Below, piece by piece: positions 12,260-24,300 of a DNA stretch of 64,000 nucleotides (position 1 is the first letter of the stretch; each line of letters starts with the position of its first letter). The stretch comes from Fragum whitleyi (Eukaryota; Mollusca; Bivalvia; Cardiida; Cardiidae): the NCBI GenBank assembly GCA_948146395.1, contig OX411548.1, positions 35,100,912-35,164,911 on the forward strand, written 5' to 3'. The position numbers were made by a program, and so were the translations under genes. The notes beneath the pieces were generated by a model. It was not told where the DNA came from and did no database searches. It saw only the letters and a program-made list of their open reading frames with translations.

Positions 12260-12700
12260 TAGACCCCTTTTGTATACCTTCCTTTCTTTACAATATTAAT
12301 CATTCATAAATCTTGCCACAAGTCAACTTAGAACATGCATAATTATGATTAACTGCAAATATCGTGACTGAATTTTCAAACACACAAATGACTGATAATC
12401 AAAATTTCTTAACTGAGAAGTCATTGCAAATCTATAATTTTAGTGTCATTACGTTATACATAGATTTACTGGTTTCAAAAACAGTTTTTATACAGTGAAC
12501 TCCAATTAAAAGCAACACTTGTTTGTCAACCCTTTTGTTGCCATTAACCTGAAGATGCTTTAAATAGGATCTATTTGCTCTTCAATCTATAAGTTGTATG
12601 TAGTCAATTGTAATTCGGTAGTCAGTTGCTAATACCAGGGTTGCATTGAGGTAATTCCATTGTTCTAGTATGGCAGACTTCTGGAAAGCTGGGAAATTTT
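12260..12700. other. Spacer; possible DNA-transposon end at 12492
   Basis: TA followed by CAGTGAACTCCAATTAAAAG resembles the first bases of Tigger/pogo-type TIRs. I found no opposite end. Nothing else recognised. Confidence 0.25.
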
Positions 12701-14095
12701 GCCAGTCATTTGGTCAGGCATTTTTTTTTTTTCAGTTTTGCTGACATTTGACCTACAAGGTTTTTCTTTGACTTGAGTTTGTGAATTAGTTTTTGCCACT
12801 TCTTGACCCAATTTCGAATATGACCAAGATTTAGCAAAAGAAAATGGCCTCCAGAATGCCTACAAGGTTTTCCTTATATTTAACTTGTGTCCTTACTTTT
12901 GACCCAACTTGACCCAATTTCAAATTTGACCAAGATTTCATCAAAACAATCATTCTGACCAATTTTCAGGTTGATTGAGCTAAAAATATTGTCTCTAGAG
13001 TGTCAACAAGATTTTAACCTTGTAACCTAGTTTATAACCTGACTTGACCCAATCTGAACATGACCTAGATTTCATCAAGACAATCATTCTTACCAATTTT
13101 CAGGTACATTGATCTAAAACTAATACCTCTAAAATGTCTACACGGTTTTTCTAAGTGTTGACCTCATGACCTAGTTTTTTACCCACCTTTACCCAATTTC
13201 AAACCTGACATAGTATTCAACAAGATCATCAATCTTACCAATTTTCAGATTGATTGAGAAAGAAATATGGAATGTAGAGTGTATACTACTAGGTTTCTCT
13301 AAGATTTGACCTTGTGACCTAGTTTTTTACCCTGCATGACCCAATTTGGAAGTTGACCATGATTTTATCAAGAAAAAAAATCTGAAAAAGTTTCCTGCCG
13401 ATTGAGCAAAAAATATGGCCCCTAGTGTGTCTTCACGTTTTTTCTAAGAGTTGACCTCCAGACATAGTTTTTGACCCTACTTGACCTTTTTTCAAACCTG
13501 ACCTAGTATTCAACAAAACAACCAATTTTCAGGTTGATTGAGAATGAAATGTGGCATTAAGAGTGTCTACAAGTTTTATTTAATATTTGACCTATTAACC
13601 TAGATTTTGGCCTACTATCTTGACCCTATGTTGAACTTGACCTAGATTTTATCAAGACAATCAATCTTACCAATTATCGGGTTGATTTAGCAAAAATAAT
13701 TGCAATAAGAGTGTTTACAAGCTATTTTTAAGATTTGACCTAGTTTCTGACCCCACTTAACCAAATTTCAAAGTTGACCATGATTTCATCATGAAAAAGA
13801 AACATCATGACCAATTTTCAGGCTGTTTGGGCAAAATATATTGCTTCTAGAGTGACTACAAGGTGTTTCTAAGACTTGACCTCCAGACATAGTTTTTCAC
13901 CCTCCTTTACCCAATTTTGAAATTGACCTAGATTTCATCATGACAATCAATCTGACCAATATAAGGGTTGATTGGACTAAGAATTTGGCTTCTAGAGTGT
14001 CTACAAGGTAAATGTTGATAACACACAGCAGACAATGGACATTACACAACCACAAAAGCACACTTTAAGCGTTTTGTGCTCACAGGAGCTTTAGA
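12700..14095 (+). repeat. Pearl-like element, ~140-bp tandem units (about nine)
   Basis: Units share TTTGACCTAGTGACCTAGTTTTTGACC, ACCAATTTTCAGGTTGATTGAG and CTAGAGTGTCTACAAGG. Right end AAAAGCACACTTTAAGCGTTTTGTGCTCACAGGAGC. Confidence 0.6.
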
Positions 14096-14394
14096 AGAAT
14101 GCAAATTTAAAAGTTAAGATCCCCTTCAGAGAAATCCTGTATGCTCTACAGTATTGTGGAGCCTCATGCGATTAACCAATGGATTACTGTCATTTTGTGC
14201 ACCAGTAAAACCAAGTTTTATCTTGGCACAAGATTTAGCATGGTTTACTACTTATCTGCCAGCTGGTGGAAGATAATTGACATGGATGTACATGTGACAA
14301 TTATCAAAATTTAGAAAATGAAAGTTTGCTTTACAAGGCAGACATAAAACACAAGACCTGAAGATTGTATGATTGTATGACTAACTGGTCTAAC

Positions 14395-14479
14395 CTGAAG
14401 GCTCGTTTGGAGGTGCATCAAATCATTCAAACGGTAACTAGGGCTACACTAAATGGCACACTCTGGAAAGGCAAAGACT
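14395..14479 (-). other. Exon-like segment C3 (strong acceptor, stops in frame)
   Basis: A strong polypyrimidine acceptor (TTTTTTTCTTCTTTCAG) and a CAG/GTTAGA donor enclose 85 nt. Read in phase 0 it ends FDAPPNEPS plus one base, which joins cleanly to the next segment, but stops precede this. It could be UTR, a broken exon, or chance. The opposite strand also has a 46-codon open stretch. Confidence 0.3.
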
Positions 14480-15680
14480 CTGAAAGAAGAAAAAAATATT
14501 TACAATTAATCTCTGAATGAATTTTGAGTTATGACAGAGAGACTAGTAGATGGGACTAGGCAATTTATAGTAAAAGGTAAAATGATGAAACTATAGGAAA
14601 TATATTGTAAGAAAGTGAAAAACAGATGAAAACCTCTTTCACAGTAAAGCATACATGTAGTTGTAATATATTTAAGAACAAGCGCACTGCAAATGGATGC
14701 CTACACTTGGCTGTAAGTGCTGGATGGTGAAAAAACTAAGTAGAAAAAGGGCATAATTTGCACAAAATGCTTCTAGAGTTATCCACCTAGATAGAAAAGG
14801 TTTCTCTTTTGATGGTGATTATGTATGCTAAGTTTCAAGTGAATGCCTTCTGTAGAACGAGAGATATCACAAAATGTCATAGTTTTCACACGACAAAACA
14901 ATGTGACACCACAAAAAACAATAACCTACACATCAAGGCCATAGCAATACTTTGGGTTTTCTCCAAAAACAGCAATACTTTGGGTTTTCTCCAAAAACAG
15001 CAGAGATAAAGATGCTGCTTTATACCACTTTTCAACAGTTAGTGTCTTTATCAATCAGGATTTGAAGCAAATTTTGAAGTTTTAATGTCATTAATGTGAC
15101 TTTCGCCAAATGACCTTAACATTGGTAGGCATTTGACAATCTTGTCAAAAGCAATGCACATGTGACATTTCAAGGCTCTATGACTTACCAATCCAAAGTT
15201 TTGGCTAATACCAGCACAATCTACAAGAACTTAACCTTGAAAAATGTCTTGACCTTGACTGATCATCTTGAACTTGGAATGAACAGAAAGGTCTTGTCAC
15301 AGGAAATCATAATGTGAACTATAGTGGCCCTATCACTTACCATTCAAAAGCTATGGCCAATGTAATGTTTCATTTTTTTTCACACATTTGCCCATGAAAA
15401 TTACCTTGACTGATGACATTGAACTTAGTACCAGCAGAAACTGCTTGTCCCAGTCAATCATCATGTGAAATATGAAGGCCATGTCACTTACCATTCAAAA
15501 GTTAAAGCAACATGTCAAAGTTTTTACAATTTTTCACACATTTGCCCTTGAAAAATGACCTTGACTGATGACCTTGAACTTAGTACCAGCAGAAAGTGCT
15601 TGTCCCATTCAATCATCATGTGATATATGAAGGCCCTATCACTTACCATTCAAAAGTTATTAAAAAATGTCAAAGTTCTA
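14480..15680 (+). repeat. Pearl-like element with exact 28-bp duplication
   Basis: Left end around 14680 (GAACAAGCGCACTGCAAATGG). At 14944-15000 AGCAATACTTTGGGTTTTCT plus eight bases is repeated twice in tandem. 15070-15670 holds four GAACTTGGTACC-type units (CAAGCAATCATCATGTGAAA, TTACCATTCAAAAG). Confidence 0.5.
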
Positions 15681-15684
15681 CTCA

Positions 15685-15960
15685 TCCAGAATCAAGATGA
15701 ACTTGTCTAAAAAAGAATGAACATATAAATTTGAGAAATCATTGTTTTTTGATGAAGAAAATGCTGGATCCCAGCACTTTCTTCATTAAAAACAATGTTT
15801 TCTTCCCTTTGAAAACAAAAATCTCTTAATTCTTTTAAGTAAGTAACATTCCAAGATTTGTCCTGGTATATACTTGTCCTTGGAAAAGTGGCTTAGAAAA
15901 ATGTACTTGTCCGTAAGTATAGACAAAAGCCAGGGTCGGACAAACTGGGCATGGGAATTC
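15685..15960 (+). mobile_element. MITE with central GAAGAAAATGCTGG palindrome
   Basis: Central hairpin GATGAAGAAAATGCTGGA/TCCCAGCACTTTCTTCATT. Flanks (TTTTCTTCCCTTTGA, AACATTCCA, TGTCCTGGTAT) match the copy at 42860-43190. Confidence 0.6.
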
Positions 15961-16340
15961 CATACCCCTAGTGTGTGATTGGAAGATTAAGGGCCCTCTG
16001 TGCTCTAGGCATATATGGTATCAACCATGACATGTGAGAGAAAGAAGCAGATACTATGTTTGGGGGTTATATAGGAGTCAGCTTGTTGGCTGGTTCATTG
16101 ATTGGTCGGACCTTCCATAGCCAACTATCAAGTGGATTTCAATCAAACTTTACAAAAATGATCAGTATCAAGCAGAGGTGTGCAAGTGATATTTGGTTAT
16201 GATCCATTGTCTTTTGACATAGTTATGGCTCTTTGGTTGGAAGAGGCTTTTTTATTGACAAGTATTTGTAGACAGTCTAGTTATTTTAAATCTTGCGTTC
16301 TTTTATAAAAAGTACACCAGCTTAACCTGACCTTGTAAAC
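15960..16340. other. No feature recognised
   Basis: AT-rich non-tandem sequence between the MITE and exon-like segment C2. No open frame or splice pattern seen. Confidence 0.4.
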
Positions 16341-16344
16341 TTAC

Positions 16345-16449
16345 CCAAACACTCAATATCACCATAAGCACTTTCATGTCAGTAACACTACAATTTAAAC
16401 CTTCACTTGATGGTGCGCTCTCCACTGTGTCCTCAACTTCTATCTTTCC
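16345..16449 (-). CDS. Exon-like segment C2 of an unidentified gene
   Basis: 105 nt flanked by CTAG/ and /GTAAGT, open in phase 0 only: 35 codons ending MKVLMVILSVW. The terminal ATG-led hydrophobic run looks like a signal-peptide start split by an intron. Next in order to the left is the segment at 14395-14479. No product recognised. Confidence 0.4.
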
Positions 16450-16996
16450 CTAGAATACATTTAGTCAGAATCATGTGCTGTTCAAAGCTTTGACTGAATG
16501 TCTATAATCATGGCTTTTTGCCCATTTAAATGTGACAAAACACGAAATTACATTTTGCCTCATCCTCCTCCCTAAAGAAGTCTCTTTTGCTTACTTTGAA
16601 GAATATTTCTTAAATTTTGTATCATGCCTATAGATGTTTTTTGACAAATGACGATTAGGCAACATTTTTAGCTGCAGACAAAAGACTCAAACCAAGAGCT
16701 AGCAGGAGACCTCTCCATGGTTCTACCTATAACTTAGAAAAAACACAACAAAATGTGACAATTGCTTCAGCCACACCTGACCATAACTGCATTTTTAATG
16801 TTAACTTCAGAAACACCATGTCTAACTCACACATTTCAAATTTAGCAATTTTTCTGTGTGCAGCAATTCCACACACGATTTGCTTTGTAGGGTTAGAAAA
16901 AATTTATAAAAAAGAATTGAATGTCGCATGACAAAAAAATCCTAGTCATAACTGCAGCAAAAGCATCACAATACAGGCACTTATTCTTTTCAAAAC

Positions 16997-17275
16997 ACTG
17001 CCTCGATAGCTCAGTGGTTAAAGCGTCAATTTCCGATCCAAAGGTCAGGGGTTCAAGTTCTGGTGACAGCAAGGTGTTTCCTTGGGCAAGAACATAAATA
17101 GTCACTGCCTCAGTTCACCCAGCTGTAAATGGGTAGCAGTGGATGAAAACACTCCAAATAAAAAAAAAAAGCATTCCACTGCTTCTATAATTTCTCATGC
17201 AAAACTGATAACATCTAGAATGAGTCACCTGCCAGTTATACCCAAAAAGGGAGTTAAGCAGTAAAGATAGATAGA
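16997..17275 (+). repeat. tRNA-derived SINE with conserved core
   Basis: The head has an A-box-like TAGCTCAGTGGTTAAAG and a B-box-like GGTTCAAGTTC. The core CTCAGTTCACCCAGCTGTAAATGGG is one seen across many invertebrate SINEs. The tail ends AAGATAGATAGAAC. Confidence 0.75.
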
Positions 17276-17587
17276 ACACTACTATCCAGTGGAATCACCT
17301 GCCAAATCCAACAGTGCATGCAGGCTTGTTAGAGACTTTTAAGACGGCCCTAAAAATCAAGAGTCAACAATATGGCAACACACAATTCCGTTGTATTAAA
17401 GCCTCTTAGGGTTTCTACAACATACACATACAGATATCGTAAAGACTTTCCTCTCTTCATTAAACAAAAGCACGAAAACCAATGACAGTATTGGCGATGA
17501 AAACGAGTTACTTTAATCAATTAATCGATTGATCAATACTTCCTTACGTGTATACATACAATAATTTAAGAAAATTATCAAACTTAC

Positions 17588-17880
17588 CACTCTATGGACA
17601 GTTATAGATTAGTTTAAATCGGGTTTTAATTCGAAAAGTACCGCCTTTCTCCCTTCTGCGACTCACCACAAAGTGAAAATTACGGAAACTATCGAACAAT
17701 AACGGTAATCAACGGACTTACACGAATTTAATCTGCTGTTTCCCCAATTTACTAATGACGAACATTGGGAACAGGGAACCATTCAACATTACCTTATATG
17801 GAAATTCTTACGCCCAGATTTTCCCATTCTGCCTCTCAGTGAGTCAAGTTTTTTAATGGCGGCGCTGTAAATATCTTATC
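17588..17880 (-). promoter_or_regulatory. Possible 5' end of the minus-strand gene C
   Basis: A stretch less AT-rich than its surroundings, with several CpGs. At 17855-17864 the plus strand has AATGGCGGCG, similar to YY1 initiator sites. An ATG at 17827 opens MGKSGRKNFHI with a donor AG/GTAATG at 17793, and a second strong donor GTG/GTAAGTT lies at 17588. These could be alternative first exons. The phase of the ATG exon does not match segment C2, so a noncoding first exon ending at 17588 is the simpler reading. Confidence 0.3.
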
Positions 17881-17889
17881 AATACATAT

Positions 17890-19400
17890 CATGGGTAAAC
17901 TTAAATAGAATTTTATCTGGGTTAAACCTTTCAATGCAAAGTTTACATGATAAAATTAGTATGTTTGGTCTATTTTTAGATTGGTGTGTACTATTTCTTG
18001 TAATATCTATTGTGTATTGAAGTTTTTCAGCGCTTTAAGTTTAACATGTGTGAATCTTATTTAACTTCTAAAAAGGACCGACCTAGCTTGATAAAATGGG
18101 ATATATTTAATTGTTGGTGAGTGTATAATAAGCCAGGGAAGTATCCACATCTTTAGATAAACTTGAATGTTTGGTTTTGTGTAATTTAAAATTACAAGGG
18201 AATAGAGATACAATTGAAGAAATATTTAAAGCTTGGAGGCTGATTTTTAGAACATAAAAAGTGAGCGTTTTTGGTTGATGTGTTTTGAAATATCTTGTTG
18301 GAATGCACCGCATGACAAAGAATTTAAAAATTCGATTGTTTAGGGGGAAAATATTCTCAAGTGTAAATTAAAACAGAAGATGAGCAGATTTGTCATCGGG
18401 GGGGGGGGGGGGGGGGAGGGGGGGCTTAGAATAATATAATCTATCTCAGACTCTTCAAATAGGACTATGCCCATTTTTATCACCCAAGATCTAAGAGGAA
18501 TGGAAACATAGGGCTGTTAAATTCGACTCAGCTGACCAGCAAAGGACCCTGATTTATCTGAAAATGAAATTCGTTGAAATTGTTGGGAGTATTCCGTAAT
18601 AATTATATTTTACCTGATACATGGTGTCAAATACATCAAAGACAAATTCCACCAAGACTTGACTGATGTCTCATTATTGTTTAATCAGAGCTCCAACACA
18701 AATAAACTCACTATTGTTTGCTAGTAGATGCTTAAAACTAATGAGCAACAACATTTCAAAGTCAATTCCGAATCATCAGAGGGTAAGTTCATTTGTTAGA
18801 GTTTGTTTCATTTTTATCAACAATACGCCGCCAATAAAAAACTTGACTCACTTTTGGCAGGAGCTTTGTAATCGACAGGTCTGGATTCGACTGATGGTTT
18901 CAAGATAAGTGCAAATCGAGCTCGCCCGCCCTTTACAACAAGTTCTTTGGTCATTCGGTTACTCGGCATAATTTTCGCGCCATCAGATTTATGATTCGGG
19001 TTAGTTTTTCATGATCAGCGATACATTAGTATGGTGTTGTCAGGTTCCGACCATCACGATGCTGACGTTCACTATATACGAGCAAGGCTTCGCATGACTG
19101 CATAAAACATGCAAAGTTATATTGAAATAGTATTTTGAAGTATTGGTGATACATGTAGTTATAATTCTTAGTACCTTAGCGACCGAAAAAAAAGTGTTTT
19201 TTTTTTTCAAACATATGTTCATGTAAATTGCTAGAAATTTATGATAAAAAAGATAAAAAAAAAACAAACAAAAAAAAACAACAAACAAACAAACAAAAAC
19301 AAAAAAACAAAAAAAAAACAACAAAAAAAACCAATTCGACAAATTTTAAATTCCACCTGTAATTTACTAGATCTTTTAAAAACCGAGTTTTGTATGAGTC
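17890..19400. other. Intergenic, low-complexity tracts only
   Basis: Contains a poly-G tract (18398-18424, one A) and an (AAAC)n/A-rich stretch (19252-19332). No convincing gene. Confidence 0.45.
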
Positions 19401-19409
19401 TGTGCGTGA

Positions 19410-19625
19410 GATTTCATGTATGTACATAGCAAAGACTCTTACCAGCAATGCATCTGTACAGTCTGACCAGAGTCTTTACTATGCAGTTTGTAGATAGATA
19501 AGGTCTCAAAGTACTTGTACACCATCAGGTAACATTACATTTAGAGTAGGTGGCTGTCTACGATACTAAATGTTTGCACCTTACACACATTTCAAATTGT
19601 TGAAAATATCAAGCACAGGCTCACA
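19410..19625 (+). repeat. Palindromic dispersed repeat (copy 1)
   Basis: Matches 38975-39210 over ~215 bp: GCAAAGACTCT...CAGTCTGACCAGAGTCTTTAC, AAGGTCTCAAAGTAC, ACCATCAGGTAAC, CAAATTGTTGAAAAT. The AGACTCT/AGAGTCT arms form a hairpin. Confidence 0.65.
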
Positions 19626-19757
19626 TATCAGCATGATATAACAGCTCATTGTCTCCCAGTATTTAGGAAAACGCCCGGAAAAAACTGGTATTCAGAGAAA
19701 AATTCCTATTCTATCATCCAAATCAATGTTCAAATATTCAATGATCTGGAATGGTAC

Positions 19758-20179
19758 TACAGTTAATAACATCGTGAAATTGACATTCATCACAATCAAA
19801 ACCATTCTAAATTACCCCCTCAGCGCTCCATTCATTCATTTCAAACACTCACTCAAACCATTCAAAAAGGCTCAAAATGACTAAAAGAGAGGAAATTATC
19901 AACTTCATTCAAAATGAATTAAGCGAGAACTAAATCGCGATTTCATTGATATAATTGAAATCTTCAGCGTCTGATTGGTTCTTGAAGAAATAGGAAGCGA
20001 TTTGTATAATTTTTAAGCATATTCTATTAGAGGCTGCTAGTAAAATTGAATAGGACTAACGATAATGGATTAACATCCTTTAATTTCTCTCAAAACTCGC
20101 TCCGTACACTCATTCAACTTCATTCCAAAATCATTCCAATACAATTCACCTTGTCAATTTCACGATGCTGTTAACTGTA
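19758..20179 (+). mobile_element. TACAGTTAAYAAC-family TIR MITE, copy 1
   Basis: 422 bp with TIRs TACAGTTAATAACATCGTGA and the complement at TCACGATGCTGTTAACTGTA. Immediately 3' of GAREM-like A. Confidence 0.75.
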
Positions 20180-20386
20180 TCAACTTGACACATAGCCCAA
20201 TATTAAAGACATAGAATAAAAACCTGCTCGATATTGCAAGCGTTTAGAAATAGAGGAATGGAATCACAGATCAAAAAGATTGACAGACAGACCTTGAATC
20301 ATATTTTGGCAAGACAGACAACGTATTTCGCTGAAGAGAGATTTATAACTCCATTTATGTATATATATATCAAAATCTTGACCTAC

Positions 20387-21059
20387 CATGAAGTTCTTTT
20401 ACCCTCAACTTTTGCCTGGGACTCTTCAACAAACATACGAAGTCGTCATTTAATGCCATCATGTACATTTTGAAATGTACAAACTCGTTGTTACTATCAC
20501 AGCTGCCAAAAGTTTGTTTTATGTATTTTGACATATGCTCGGGGGACTCGAATTCAGCCACCTGTACTAGGAATTTGTCACACAACAGACGCGGTATCAG
20601 TAAGGTTACGAGATATCTTTCATCACCTTGTATTGCTTTTGCTACTAGAACTTTACGACGTTTTATTTGAATAATCTCTAATGGTGCTCCTGTTATCATC
20701 AGGTTATTGCTCGCCATTTCATCATTAAAGAGCACTACATCGTTTGGTGTGATTGTACCGGGTATAAACTAAATAACGGTAGGAAGAAGAATGTGCAAGC
20801 TTTTAAGGTCGCACACTGAATATTCATGTGGATCAGTTATGCCGACGCAATCCATTTTCATATCCTGGCGTAAAAAGTAACACCCTTTTCTAGCATCCAG
20901 ACATTTAAGATATCGACTGTTTCTTGAGGATACGATTTCCTTTGGTTCCATAATAGTCCCTGTAGTTATAGTCTGTAAACAAATGTCTGGGATCCCTCTT
21001 GGTGGCACAGCAATGACATCATTATTTGCCTTAATATACCGGGGATTGTTGTGAATTAT
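20387..21059 (-). pseudogene. GAREM-like A exon 2 with single nonsense codon
   Basis: Reads IIHNNPRYIKANND, then PPRGIPDICLQ. TAG follows LLPTVI, and the frame continues FIPGTITPNDVVLFND to LLKSPRQ and a conserved phase-1 donor. Only the one stop breaks it. Confidence 0.8.
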
Positions 21060-21254
21060 CTTTCAAAAATAGAAAGCTACATATTTTGATAATTGAATTA
21101 GAGAAAAATGCAGCAAAAAATTATAATTTCAGAACAACACATTTTAGATTTATACATTACATTCTTAATCATGAATGGTTAATCTTAAAATGCCTATAAA
21201 ACCCTTCTCCTAGGATAATTATACATACTGACCCATTTCTTTGCAGAAAAAACA

Positions 21255-21264
21255 CCCCCCCCCC

Positions 21265-21307
<43 letters not shown>
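21255..21307. repeat. C11-A42 homopolymer junction
   Basis: Eleven C then ~42 A; prone to length error in sequencing. Confidence 0.9.
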
Positions 21308-21310
<3 letters not shown>

Positions 21311-22439
21311 CATAAGAATTTAAAACACATTTTGTTTCTCAAAAAAAGTGGATGCTTGTAACACTATATCAATGCGTTAAATTATAATTAAAGGTAGGAT
21401 TGTTCAAATGGTTTCCCTTGAAAAGGGTTTGTTTTAAACCGAAACTAGTCGGGAATAAAATTAAATTAAATCAACTTGGAAGTTTGGTCTCTTAGTCCAT
21501 GAGCTAGAATGGGTTTTGTCCCCCCCCAGGGGGGATTTTGTAGACCATATTTTCTGAAAGTCCATGGTATGTAGAACATTTTGAAACATGTTAGCACTCT
21601 GGCGAGTGGGGCTTTTGTGAGATACGTTACTTTAAAGTAGCACACCCCACAAAATTTTGAAAATGAATTTTAAAATAATACCTAAAAAAATGAAGTCAAA
21701 ATGACAAAAAGATTGTTAACAATGCTTTTATAAAAGTCTATGCAATATTGAACATTTTGAAACTTATTAGCAGTCTGGCCACTGGGGCAAATGCGATATA
21801 TGTTACTTTAAAGAAACCAACCCATAAAATTTTCATATAACAACTTTAGTTGTATGTCTTTTTATAGAAATTAGCTGTAATTTAGTAAAACATTAAATGA
21901 TATTGTGTTTTGTTAATGATATTTGTGATTCTGGAGGTATTTAAAGCCCATTTATATTAGGACTTGAAAAATATAGCCCTTACAAGCAATGCATGTGAGA
22001 AAAATACGTTACATTTAAATTTCAATTTAATATATTCAAAAGAAATGTTATATTCATCAATGCTCTATTGAATGTTTTGTTTACAGTGTTTTTCTATAAG
22101 CTTCTCTTATTTGGGAGATTTTTGATTTTTTTATGCATCTGGCCATCAAGATATTTGCAAAATACTTTACTCTAAAGTAACCAATTTACCCTTCAATTAC
22201 CATAGGCTTATTCATATCTCATCTGATTGCAATTGTTGTAAAATCCATCATTGTCTATATCAACTTTAAACCATAATTGTTTAAAGTATTTATAAGGTAT
22301 CAATATAAATTTTATCATTTCAAGACTCATTGTGGTTTTAAAAGCGTGCAAAATACGTTACCACTTATTTGTAGGTATAGTTATTATTGAACCGCTATCA
22401 TAGTTATATCTATATATCATATCTATGTAAATGATCTTA

Positions 22440-23330
22440 GTCTTTTTCTGTTCGGATGTAGAAATCGACCTATATGCAGATGATTCAACGATGCATAGGT
22501 CAGGTTTTGATATTGCTTCCATTCAATCAAAACTGCAAAAAAGCCTGTCGTATGTATTTTAATGGTGTCAGCTTAATAACATGTCTCTTCACCCATCTAA
22601 GACAAAATGCATGTTAATTGGACCCAAGACTAAACTCCCGAAAGAAAATAACATAACATTAAATTTAAACGACCAGCCTTTGGAAACTGTAAAATCTCAA
22701 AAGGTTTTAGGTGTGTTTATAGATGATAATTTGAATTGGCATACACAGATTGATTATGTTTGTAAAGGACTCAAGAAGAAAATTGCTCTTTCAAAAACAT
22801 AACTTACTACTTAACTAAGGAAATGAGGATTCTTTTTTACAATTCATATGTTTTGCCTATTCTTGACTATTGTTGTGTTTTTTGGGGTAAAAGTAAAACT
22901 GCTTACACAAACAAAGTATCTGCTCTTCAGAGACGACTAGCCAGATTAATTCTTAACAAATCTGTTCAAACACAAGCACACGAATTATTCAAAGAGTTAC
23001 ACTGGTTACCATTTTCGGTAAGATGTAAATACCATTCTGCCGTTTTAACATATAAAACGTTAAAAAATGTAGCTCCAAAATATATGACTAATATCATCCA
23101 TGTTTCTAGGAATGATAGCTATACTTTAAGGTCTGAAACAAAAAATGACCTTATCGTCGCGAAAAGACCAAGAACAAATATTTTCAAGGACAGTTTCAGT
23201 TTTTATGTAGTCGGCGTTTGAAACGAAATTCCAGTTGAAATACGAAATGAATTCCAATTGCAAACATTCAAGAAAAAGTTAAAACAATTTTATTTCCATA
23301 CATATGTTCTCAAAATATAATCATATATTC
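22440..23330 (+). pseudogene. Decayed non-LTR retrotransposon reverse transcriptase (C-terminal part)
   Basis: Reads DLYADDSTMHRSG (the YADD catalytic motif), then LNNMSLHPSKTKCMLIG, VLGVFIDDNLNWHTQI, and after a frameshift ILFYNSYVLPILDYCC, LQRRLARLILNKS, LFKELHWLPFSVR and finally IPVEIRNEFQLQTFKKKL. Order and motifs are those of the thumb and C-terminus of LINE reverse transcriptases (Jockey/CR1-like group; clade not resolved). It has stops after SYVF, around 22800 and at the VGVW-type Trp codon (TGA near 23219). The N-terminal domains are absent. It lies within intron 1 of GAREM-like A on the opposite strand. Confidence 0.85.
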
Positions 23331-23427
23331 TAATAGTTTTCAAGGGTATCTGTCTGATCAAAACGTAAACTACAAACGCTAGTTTTTCACCCATTATTCA
23401 ATTTTTTCTCCATTTTTTCCTTTTGCT

Positions 23428-23446
23428 GAGAGAGAGAGAGTGAGAT

Positions 23447-23516
<70 letters not shown>

Positions 23517-23592
23517 AGAGAGAGAGAGAGAGAGAGATGAAGAGAGAGAGAGACAGAGAGATAGTGAGAGAGAGACAGAGAGAGAGAGAGAT

Positions 23593-23688
<96 letters not shown>
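23428..23688. repeat. (GA)n microsatellite
   Basis: About 260 bp of GA with GATGAA and GACA interruptions. It follows the LINE relic, before a TTATTATTATT-type stretch (23773-23790) that may be that LINE's 3' tail. Confidence 0.9.
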
Positions 23689-23690
<2 letters not shown>

Positions 23691-24300
23691 AAGTTTTAAG
23701 AAGGCCATGTTGAAAATAAGATTTGCTTTATATATATATATGTCTTAACATGTTACCTTCTATAAATAAAGATATTATTATTATTATTTTTAAAGTTTAA
23801 GGAAATGCATCAAACACAATGTTGAGGCAGCTTCCAAACACAATGCTGAGGCAGCTTATGGTTTCTTGAGACTTTTTCACATTTTTAGAATAAAACACAA
23901 GTTATATTTGTTACTTCTGATGATAAGAGACAGTTTTCATTGTGAAAAATGATGACCAAATAGATGAAAAAAGCTGTTCCTACAATATTTTTAAGCAATA
24001 TTTCCATCAATTTAATACAGAAAAGTTTAAAATATTTCTTAGAGCTGATCATGATCATAGCCCTGCTGGTAGTACATTGAATTTGTTAGCGCATTTGACT
24101 CCATATTATAGGTGCTAAGTTTCATTAGCCAGCAAAAAAGAGTTGATTATCATTCATCTTCGTTGTATAAGCAGCTAGAGGCTTTAATAGGATGATGTGA
24201 TGAAAGGAACGATGTATATGATAAATACAAGGAATTCATGGTTAGGTGGATAAGCCACCTTGATAAGAGTGTTATATTGTTAAAATGGCCTGAAAATTCC

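Noticed and set aside
19040..19448. Hydrophobic frames that look like membrane proteins
   Set aside because: Produced by the (AAAC)n/A-rich tract, with Phe/Leu/Cys/Val runs on the complement.
23394..23708. 104-codon minus-strand frame of Ser-Leu repeats
   Set aside because: It is the translation of the (GA)n microsatellite.
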